In this document: positions 1 to 6,800 of the stretch, piece by piece
How the letters are laid out: each line of letters starts with the position of its first letter
How positions within the stretch are numbered: position 1 is the first letter of the stretch
NCBI RefSeq assembly: GCF_026626635.1
Contig: NZ_JAPNKA010000001.1
Coordinates: 1,736,001 to 1,800,000 of the forward strand
DNA length: 64,000 nt
Source: Archangium lansingense
Lineage (GTDB): Bacteria > Myxococcota > Myxococcia > Myxococcales > Myxococcaceae
Direction of reading: 5' to 3'
Made by a program: the position numbers and the translations under genes
The notes under the pieces: generated by a model
The model's input: the letters and a program-made list of their open reading frames with translations, nothing else
Databases searched by the model: none
What the model was told of the DNA's origin: nothing

Positions 1-12
1 GGATGTGCCCCG

Positions 13-34
13 CACTCGTTGACGTCAATGAGTG
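13..34. promoter_or_regulatory. Imperfect palindrome, copy 1 of the TCGTTGACGTCA element
   Basis: The 22 bases start CACTCGTTGACGTCAA and end TGAGTG. They form an inverted repeat with one mispaired position. The same core returns at 54-74 and, as a perfect 26-bp palindrome, at 2008-2033. A shared operator for a dimeric regulator is the simplest reading, but an RNA hairpin cannot be excluded. No regulator gene is recognisable beside it. Confidence 0.5.
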
Positions 35-53
35 ATGTAGGTTTATGTGCGAT

Positions 54-74
54 GCTCGTTGACGTCAACGATTG
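54..74. promoter_or_regulatory. Imperfect palindrome, copy 2 of the TCGTTGACGTCA element
   Basis: GCTCGTTGACGTCAACGATT contains the perfect 16-bp core TCGTTGACGTCAACGA at 57-72. A half-copy (CTCGTTGACGGGCCC) follows at 106-120. Spacing between copies 1 and 2 is about 41 bases centre to centre, roughly four helical turns, which would suit cooperative binding. That is inference from spacing alone. Confidence 0.5.
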
Positions 75-283
75 AGGAGGGGGAGAGGCCGCCCTTGCTG
101 CTCATCTCGTTGACGGGCCCGTCCATGCTTTCCTGTGCTGCCGCGAGTCTCCAGTTCCCAAGCCTCATGGCTCGTTGAGAGGTGCGGTATGTCTACCCGC
201 CTTGTTGGCCCGGGCCCAGCAGGCGCGCGGCGGTTCGCTTTGCCCGCAGGCGCTCTCCCTCACATTCTCGTGCTCCCGTGTGA

Positions 284-496
284 GGTTGTTGGAAAGGGAA
301 GGGGCGTGGAGCTGTCGACGGGCACACCGACCTCCAGGCGTGCCGGCGGGCTCTGCGCGAGGACTCCTATGGAGCGAAGGCGGTCGTGTCGGAGTTGTTT
401 GTGGCGCGGACGGAGGCGGAGGTCTCCCCTCGGCGCGAGGATGCCGGGCTGCTCGAGTGGGGCATCTTTCTGGACGACGTGCCCAGGCAGTCATGA
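284..496 (+). pseudogene. Coding remnant of unknown family, upstream of the DUF3883-like gene
   Basis: Between an in-frame stop at 281 and a stop at 494 there is an open stretch of about 70 codons whose last 45 codons look like genuine protein (for example VVSELFVARTEAEV and LLEWGIFLDDVP). It has no ATG and no ribosome-binding site. It lies just before the next gene in a different frame, so it may be the 5' part of a broken longer gene or debris of an unrelated one. I do not recognise the family. The rest of positions 1-519 holds only the palindromes. Confidence 0.35.
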
Positions 497-519
497 GCAG
501 GTCTCGGAGCTGAAATTCT

Positions 520-1230
520 TTGATTCCCTGGGATGCGCTCTTTGGCACGGGCGCTCCTGCGCCCACCGAAGCCCGGCGCTCCGGCCGGCTCGCCCCCCTC
601 TCATCCGAGGCCCTGCGCCGACAACTCCTCGCCGCCGAGGAGACCGGTCAGCGAGGAGAAGAGCTCTTCGGGGCGTGGCTTGCCTCCATGGGCCACGAGG
701 AGGGGGACTTCACGTGGATTTCGGAGACTCATGCACGCTCGGCGTACGACTATGAAGTGCATTCGGCCAGGTGGCTTGACGGCACACCGAAGGTTTTCAT
801 CGACGTGAAGACGACGCGAGGCCCCTTCGACCGGCAGATACACCTGAGCATCTCCGAGCTGCGCTTCGCGGCGGAGACGGGGAGCTATCGGATCGCGCGC
901 TTGTACAAGATTGATGGTGAGACGCCGAAACTCCGGATTCTCTCCGGCGTCCAGCCGGTGGCGGCGCGGATTCTCGAGCGGCTGGAGGCGCTGCCAGAGG
1001 GCGTCACGGTGGTCAGCCTGCAGCTCGACCCGGGGCTGTTCGAGGTCGAGCTGAGGACGACGCTCCCGTCGCGCCGCGTCCCTGGCGGGCACGAAAAGAA
1101 GCAGGGAGGGAACACCGGCCATGTCTGGTCGGCATCCCTCCCTGCCCGGGTGCTTCAGCTCATGCGGATGGGTGCTTCTACTTCGCGGCCAGGGTGGGCT
1201 CCGCGTTCATGCCCTCCTGGAGCGCCTTGA
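520..1230 (+). CDS. DUF3883-like, nuclease-fold protein
   Basis: The 236-residue product resembles the DUF3883 domain, a C-terminal module of many large ATPase or restriction-associated proteins. Residues 41-150 carry GEELF (E47/E48), SAYDYEV (D77) and FIDVKTT (D95, K97), a layout like a PD-(D/E)XK nuclease core, followed by the helix LSISELRFAAETGSY. Nuclease activity is inferred, not shown. The only start available is TTG at 520, just after an in-frame stop at 511, with no convincing Shine-Dalgarno site, so the N-terminus is doubtful and the gene may be a fragment of a longer one (see the remnant at 284-496). Its last 53 bases overlap the convergent gene that ends at 1178. The C-terminal 40 residues are low-complexity read-through and may not be conserved. 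Confidence 0.55.
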   Translation: MIPWDALFGTGAPAPTEARRSGRLAPLSSEALRRQLLAAEETGQRGEELFGAWLASMGHEEGDFTWISETHARSAYDYEVHSARWLDGTPKVFIDVKTTRGPFDRQIHLSISELRFAAETGSYRIARLYKIDGETPKLRILSGVQPVAARILERLEALPEGVTVVSLQLDPGLFEVELRTTLPSRRVPGGHEKKQGGNTGHVWSASLPARVLQLMRMGASTSRPGWAPRSCPPGAP

Positions 1231-1849
1231 GGAGCCGCGCCACCTCGGACACCGGCACGTCCTGCACGCTCAGCAGCGTCTTGCCGTCCTGGGTGCGCGA
1301 GCTGAGGCGGACCGGGGCCACCCCATCGAAGTTGCGGAAGAGGCTGTCCTCGAAGAAGAGCAGGCGCGCCCGGTCCGGCACGGGGACACGCACCGGGGCC
1401 GGGGTCTTCTTGGCCTTCGTGGCCCGCTCCACCTCGTCCACGCTGCACTCGGCGAAGGGCTTGTTCACCACCTTGCCGTCATCCTGTGGCACGTCGATGA
1501 GCATGGCGCCCGGGTTGCCCCTGTCCAGCACGATGCCGGTCGCCTCCACGTAGCGGAGCAGGGCGCGCAGGGTGTACACGCCGAAATGCGTGCAGATGGC
1601 CTCCGGGAAGTTGCGGGCCACGGTGCCGTACACGGTCAGGGTGGACTGCGAGAGCGCCTTCACGTTCTTGCTGAAGTACTCCTGGGCGCTCTTGTGGCCG
1701 GCCAGCTCCGCCAGCTTCCGGTCCACGACGTGGTTGTAGAGCGTGCCGATCTGGTGCGCGGCGGTGTTCCCCTGCTGGATCAGCGAGTTGATGGTGTCGC
1801 GGATCTGCTCGAGCGTCATGTCGGTGCCAACTGCCTGAATCACTGCCAT
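1178..1849 (-). CDS. Conserved protein of unknown function
   Basis: The 223-residue product is not recognised. It starts with a helical segment (MTLEQIRDTINSLIQQGNTAAHQIG) and has a middle part with a short alpha/beta flavour (YTLRALLRYVEATGI). A Lys/Pro-rich linker (about 145-155) leads to a C-terminal domain ending in LLKALQEGMNAEP. There is no signal peptide and no membrane segment, so it is probably cytoplasmic. The ATG at 1849 is chosen over an upstream in-frame start because GGGGGAAG sits 5-12 bases before it. A perfect 26-bp palindrome lies about 160 bases upstream (2008-2033), which makes regulation through that site plausible. The composition is that of an ordinary expressed gene. 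Function cannot be given. Confidence 0.7.
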   Translation of the reverse strand: MAVIQAVGTDMTLEQIRDTINSLIQQGNTAAHQIGTLYNHVVDRKLAELAGHKSAQEYFSKNVKALSQSTLTVYGTVARNFPEAICTHFGVYTLRALLRYVEATGIVLDRGNPGAMLIDVPQDDGKVVNKPFAECSVDEVERATKAKKTPAPVRVPVPDRARLLFFEDSLFRNFDGVAPVRLSSRTQDGKTLLSVQDVPVSEVARLLKALQEGMNAEPTLAAK

Positions 1850-2007
1850 GGTACTTCCCCCCTCTGGGTGGAGCCGCTGGAGTGCGGCTGCCCTCGGCCA
1901 TGGCAAGCCACGTGCCAGGATGGGCGGTCCCTGTTTTCGGACGGTTGCGCGATGGAGCGGTTCCAGAACCGTCTGCTTTCCGGGCAGGGAGTCCGAAATA
2001 GGGGACG

Positions 2008-2033
2008 GTCACTCGTTGACGTCAACGAGTGAC
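2008..2033. promoter_or_regulatory. Perfect 26-bp palindrome (TCGTTGACGTCAACGA core)
   Basis: Both arms match for 13 bases each with no loop; the centre is GACGTC. It is the best copy of the element also found at 13-34 and 54-74. It lies between the unknown gene starting at 1849 and the stop of the sitI-like gene at 2115. A loopless perfect palindrome is typical of a protein operator rather than a terminator, and no T-run follows on either strand. Confidence 0.6.
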
Positions 2034-2076
2034 GGCATTTCCACCCGAATTCGGGGTGCATGAGGGTTCACGGGCT

Positions 2077-2100
2077 CCTGGGCACGAGTCCGCCCGGGTG
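2077..2100. repeat. Left 24-bp imperfect direct repeat flanking the sit pair
   Basis: The repeat reads CCTG-GGCACGAGTC-CG-CCCGGGTG and matches 3369-3392 at 21 of 24 positions in the same orientation. The two copies lie just outside the two-gene sit cassette (15 bases after the sitI stop side and 75 bases before the sitA start side). This could mark a recombination or insertion boundary. Confidence 0.55.
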
Positions 2101-2114
2101 AAGCGGGGCATGAC

Positions 2115-2807
2115 TCAGACGGGGTGTTGCTTCGGGCCCGGCGGCCCGAGTTCCGCCGGGTCCCACACGAGCTGCTCGGTGGGCGTCAGCACCATGTTGG
2201 TGAAGCCGTGGCGCTCGACGAAACGGGCGAAGCGCTCGGAGACGGTCACGCGTCCATACAGTCCTCGGGGACGGAAGATGTCCTCTCCGCGCCAGGTGTC
2301 CGCCTCCAGGGTGTAGCCGTAGATGGCGTTCTTGGTCGCCTCGCGACAGTCCTCGCACGTGGGCGGGTTGTCGGCGTAGACGATGCGGCTGCGCGCCAGG
2401 TCCACGGCCGTACGGCTCAAGCGGGTCCTGACGACGAGGTAGTGGGGGACGTGGGCGGGCTTGGGACCGCGCCGCTTGCGGCGCACCCGGACCACCTCCA
2501 CCGGGTGGAAGCCCTCCAGCCCCGTCAGTCCTTCCTCCTGGAAGGCCCGGGCGAACCGCTCGGAGACGAGCAGGTCATGCCCCGAGGGCTTGAGGAAGTC
2601 CCCGAGTTCCTCTCCGTGCAGTACCAGCTCGACACGATAGGGGGGCAGCCACGGCAGCATCCCTATCGCACCACCGCACCGCGGGCAGTCAGGCGCCTCT
2701 CCGAGGTTGACGGGCTCGAGCGTTTCGACGTCGACATCGTAACGGGACCAGAGCGCGCCCTTCTCCAGGACGAAGAAGGGCAGGGAAGCAGCCGGCTCAG
2801 AAACCAT
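2115..2807 (-). CDS. sitI6-like: SitI6-type double-CXXC immunity protein
   Basis: The 230-residue product belongs by motif to the myxobacterial paralogous double-CXXCG family, whose members act as SitI immunity proteins against SitA lipoprotein toxins passed between cells by outer-membrane exchange. Two Cys pairs are visible: CPRCGG at 41-46 and CEDCRE at 151-156; the second lacks the Gly of the classic motif. Two similar halves follow (VSERFARAFQEEGLTGLEGFHP and VSERFARFVERHGFTNMVLTP), an internal duplication typical of the family. The start ATG at 2807 overlaps the last 11 bases of the preceding toxin gene, indicating translational coupling of toxin and immunity. It is expected in the cytoplasm, with no signal peptide. 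The Sit6 subgroup is judged by eye. Confidence 0.75.
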   Translation of the reverse strand: MVSEPAASLPFFVLEKGALWSRYDVDVETLEPVNLGEAPDCPRCGGAIGMLPWLPPYRVELVLHGEELGDFLKPSGHDLLVSERFARAFQEEGLTGLEGFHPVEVVRVRRKRRGPKPAHVPHYLVVRTRLSRTAVDLARSRIVYADNPPTCEDCREATKNAIYGYTLEADTWRGEDIFRPRGLYGRVTVSERFARFVERHGFTNMVLTPTEQLVWDPAELGPPGPKQHPV

Positions 2808-3294
2808 TGGGGAACCTCGCACGCATGTCGGGCCGGTTGTAGATGAGCCGGAGAAAGGCCTCGAACTCCTTTGCGGTCGCTTCGCCGTTCTCCTCGAGCC
2901 ATTTGATGACTTCGGCGTCCACGTCGCGGTGCCACTGCTGGTAGCCGCAATGGGCTTGCTCATCCACGGCCCGGGTGACGAAGCGTTCGTCGCGTGGCTT
3001 GTACTGGCCCTTGAGCGTCTTGTGCTTCTCCAACGCCTTGGCGATGGGCCGGGAGATGACGTGGTGGTTCTGCCCCGTGCACTCCTTGGGCTCGGAACAG
3101 TCCGAGGCCGCAGCCTGTGCTGCATCATCCCCCTTGCGGACGACCTCCTCCGCCCCCCTGATATGCGCCGTGATCTTGTCCACGAGCTTCACGGCCTCAT
3201 CGGCTATCTGCTCCTCGCATAGACACCCCGCCATTGTCTCGCCGGGGGTGGATGGACTCTGCGTGAGCAGCAGCAGCAGCAGGCTTGCGATCAT
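2797..3294 (-). CDS. sitA6-like: SitA6-type polymorphic toxin, HNH-like tail
   Basis: The 165-residue product is the presumed toxin partner of the downstream double-CXXC immunity protein. It has a short hydrophobic start (MIASLLLLLL) and a C-terminal domain with His-rich motifs: NHHVISRP (H77, H78), H91 and HCGYQQWH (H115, H122). These resemble the AHH/HNH-type nuclease toxins of the TIGR02269/SitA6 group; nuclease activity is inferred. SitA proteins are lipoproteins, yet no clean lipobox follows the hydrophobic core: the nearest candidate, MAGC (C24), is separated from it by a polar stretch. Six Cys residues may form disulfides. The start at 3294 is supported by GGAGGAG just upstream. Expression and delivery would depend on TraA/TraB elsewhere in the genome. 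No sitB-like gene is seen next to it. Confidence 0.65.
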   Translation of the reverse strand: MIASLLLLLLTQSPSTPGETMAGCLCEEQIADEAVKLVDKITAHIRGAEEVVRKGDDAAQAAASDCSEPKECTGQNHHVISRPIAKALEKHKTLKGQYKPRDERFVTRAVDEQAHCGYQQWHRDVDAEVIKWLEENGEATAKEFEAFLRLIYNRPDMRARFPNGF

Positions 3295-3368
3295 GGGGCT
3301 CCTCCGAGTCAGTCAGCGGGCCCGGAGGATACCGTCGCCGCGCGGCCTTGTTGATGGGGCCGTGAGCA

Positions 3369-3392
3369 CCTAGGCACGAGTCTTCCCGGGTG
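3369..3392. repeat. Right 24-bp imperfect direct repeat flanking the sit pair
   Basis: The repeat reads CCTA-GGCACGAGTC-TT-CCCGGGTG, same orientation as 2077-2100, with three mismatches. The rest of 3295-3536 holds no gene I can support. Confidence 0.55.
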
Positions 3393-3536
3393 CAAGTGGA
3401 CGAGGGAGGGGCGCGCCGTCCGCCGGTACAAGAGGGTAGGTGGCGTGACACCTTGCGCCGTGGGGTAAGCGGCTCCACCTAGAAGGGGTCAGGGTCACGG
3501 GTGGAGGTGGGGCGTGCCACTCCGGGAGGTGTCTCC

Positions 3537-3806
3537 GTGAAGCTCGATCTATCCTCGTTCCTGCTGGGCTGTGGCGTGGGGGCCAGCTCACTGCTGTTGG
3601 GCAAGCATCTGCGCCCGCTGCTGCTGGAGGTGGCCACGCTCCTCTTCCGCGTCCAGGAGCGGGTGATGGCGGAGACGCCGATGGGACACGAGACCCTGGC
3701 GGGGTTGCTTTCGGAGGCCCGGGCCCGGGCCCGGGTGGGTTCCTACCGGGCTCCCCTGCCGAACCGTGCGCGGAACATGCCCACCAGGTCCTCGTCGAGC
3801 ACGTAG
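3537..3806 (+). CDS. Small DUF5132-like protein with one hydrophobic segment
   Basis: The 89-residue product begins MKLDLSSFLLGCGVGASSLLLGKHLRP. It has a Gly-rich hydrophobic stretch (about 7-22), then an amphipathic helix and a tail (LAGLLSEARARAR) that resemble the small DUF5132 proteins of bacterial membranes; the family match is tentative. The GTG at 3537 is preferred because GGAGG lies 7 bases upstream. The 3' end runs 64 bases into the convergent FAAL fusion gene, and the last 20 residues are antisense to that gene's C-terminus, so the natural end could be poorly conserved. Function unknown. Confidence 0.5.
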   Translation: MKLDLSSFLLGCGVGASSLLLGKHLRPLLLEVATLLFRVQERVMAETPMGHETLAGLLSEARARARVGSYRAPLPNRARNMPTRSSSST

Positions 3807-6800
3807 TCCTCCACATACAGCCGTGCCGCTTCGAACCGCAGCTCGCGCAGCTTGCGGTAGTGCAGGTCGAGGTCCCTCGGCGTCGGCGTGCCCACGAGGC
3901 AGGGAGCATCCTCGAAGCGGGAGCTGAGGATGCTGGAGAAGACGCAGCCCATGAGCGTGTCGTCGATGGGGTGGAGCAGCTTGAGCGCGGCGCGGATTTT
4001 GTGGTCCCAGCCGGTGGCGAAGGTGATCTCCCGAATCTCTCCGACGGGCCTGTGGCTGCGGATGGCACCGGCCTCGGTGAAGAGGACATCGCGGCGCTCC
4101 TGGAAGCGGCGGATGGCGCGGCGCGGGTCGAAGCAGTGGGGCGCTGAGTCATCCACCACGAGCGTCCCGGGCCGCAGCCTGTCCACGTCGAGCAGGTTGG
4201 CGGCGCTGGTGGCGCTGAGGATGACGGAGGCCTCGTACACCTCATCGGGCGCGGTGTTGCCGGAGATGCACGTCACCTCCACCTTCCCCCGGAAGCCCAG
4301 CTCCGTCATCAGCTCCTCGGTGAGGTGCAGCAGGTGCTCGCGCTTGGCGGGGACGTCGCACAGCCGCAGGCCGCGCGGGTGGGGCAGCGTCCGCAGCAGC
4401 AGGCGCAGAATGGCGGTGCCGATGGAGCCGGCGCCGAGGAGCGTTACATGCTCGTCCTCCATCCTTCGCCCCCCGGCGCGCAGCACCTGCTCCACCATCA
4501 TCACGAAGCAGGCGGCGGTGGTGGCGTGGCCGGTGGTGAAGCGGGGCAGGCCAGAGCGGCCGGCGATGGCGTCCTGGAGGGCGTGTCCGTAGTCCGTGGC
4601 CGAGGGCACCAGTCCAGTGAGGGACACGGTATCGGCGCCCAGGCGTGCGGCCTCCTCGAGTCCCCGGACGACGGCATCCACGGTGCGCTGCTTGTCCACG
4701 TAGAGGGCGGCGTCCTCCAGCGGCAGTACGATGAGGCCGATGCGGCCGAGGAACGTCTCGTACACGCTGACCAGCGAGGCCTCCCCGTGGAGGCAGTCGC
4801 GGATGAACTCGCGGGGCGTGAGCCGCAGCTGCTCCAGGAAGGCGCGGGGCAGGGTGGCGAGTGCGGCGGCGTCTACGGAGAGCTTCGCGCTGTACTCCAC
4901 CTTGCGAGCGGGCTGACGCTCCTCGGAGCCTACGTCGTTGTAGACATCGGCGACGGACAGCAGGTGCACGGCGCTCTCGGGCAGGGTGGGGCCGGCGTAG
5001 TAGAGCGAGAACAGCACCTTCTCGAAGAGCACGGGGAAGGACAGGTTGGACGAGACGAGCTCCTCCAGCCTGGGGTCCAGCGTGCCGCGCAGGCCGTGGC
5101 GCTGCTCGCGCAAGTGCACCTTCAGCCGCTCCCAGATGTGGAGGACGGAGAGCATCTCCAAGAAGTCGGGCCGCTGGAACTGGTGGGGGAAAGGACTGGG
5201 CAGCGTGGTGGTGCCGTTGCTCTCGGCGGTGAGGAAGACGCGGACGGTGTGCGCCAGCAGGTTCAGCATGGCGAGGAAGCTGGCGTAGAACTCGCGATCT
5301 CCTCCGAGCTGGCGCATGGGGATGACGGAGTCCAGGTCCGCGAAGGTGCCGTTGAGGAGCACGTTCTGCGGCTCGATGCACTGCCCGTTCTTGAAGTGCT
5401 GGATGTCGCTGGGGAAGTAGCCGAGCAGCAGCAAGCGCGCGGTGAGCCGCACCCAGGAGTCGACGACGGCCTCGGGGTCCAGGTTGTGCTTGAGGGTGGC
5501 GTAGACGAGGCGCGTGTTGGAGAAGCCGCCGGAGCCGGTGCGCTGGCTCTCCTGGGCGAGTGTGCCGGCGAAATGACTCACGCGCGGGAAGGGCGCCTTG
5601 GGAAACCAGTAGACGTAGCAGGCCAGCCCGTCGCGCAGCTCGTTCTGGGCGATGGTGAGCGTGAAGCCGGACAGCAGCGGCAACAGCCGGGAGCGGAAGC
5701 GCGCCACCACCTCCTCGGACCAGCGCACCACCAGCAGGGGCAGGGGCAGCCCTCCGGGCTCGTGGAACTCCTCGAGGAAGCGGCCCTGTAGCTCGGCGGC
5801 GCGCTGCGCTTCGTTGAGCGCCTCGGGCAGCGTGACGGCGCCGGGCACCTTGCGCTCCTGGATGAGGAAGTACTCCAGCGTGTTCGTCACCGAGTGCTTC
5901 GCGAAGCGCTCGAAGAGCCGCTGCTGGAGGAGCTGGAAGAAGCCGATCTGATCCTCGCACCGCACCTCGGCGCCCTTGATGGCCAGTACGCTCTCGCCGG
6001 GGCCTCGCCGGTAGAAGGAGCGGAAGTGGCCCTGCGGGCGGAAGTAGCCCTCGGTGTCGAAGGTGCCGTTGGTGGGCGGCACGGGGATGTCCCGCTTCAT
6101 CCGCTCCAGCTCCTCGGCCACCCAGGGCTCGGCCTTGCGCAGGTAGCGCCAGAGGGCGGGGGCATCGCGGGCCACGTCCCAGGCGATGGAGAAGGGGCCC
6201 GACTCCGCGCGCGGCTTGCGCGTGCCCAACTCCTCCAGAAGCTGTCCGAGCGGATGGCTCAGCAGCTCCTCCATCCGCAGCGCGAGTCCGTACCGGCTCT
6301 CCAGCAGTTGCTGCAGCTCGAGCTGGCGCATGGAGTCCAGCCCGAGCTCCGCCAGGGTGCGCCGTGGATCCACCGCCTCGGGGGCGATGCCGATGAAGCG
6401 GGCGAGCTGCTCGCGCAGGAAGGCTGAGGGGCTCGCGTCGGTGGGCTCGGCGCGGGGAGGCGCGAGCCGGGCCGTGTGAAGCACCTCGAGTGTGCCCGCG
6501 AGGAAGTCCTGCTTGCAGGCGTTGCGCTGAATCTTGCCGCTGGACGTCTTGGGCATGGTGCCGTGGCGCACCAGCACCAGCGTGTCCAGGTGGATGCCGT
6601 GAGCGGCGGTGACGGACTGCCGGGCGGCGTGGGTGATGTCCTCGAGGCTGTCACCCTCTCGGTCGCGGTGGACCTCCTGGACGACGACGAGTCGCTCCTC
6701 CTGTCCGGAGTCGATGGAGAAGGCGGCGCTACAGCCGGGGCGCAGCGCGGGGTGGCTCTCCTCGACGGTGCGCTCGAGGTCCTGCGGGTAGTGGTTGCGG

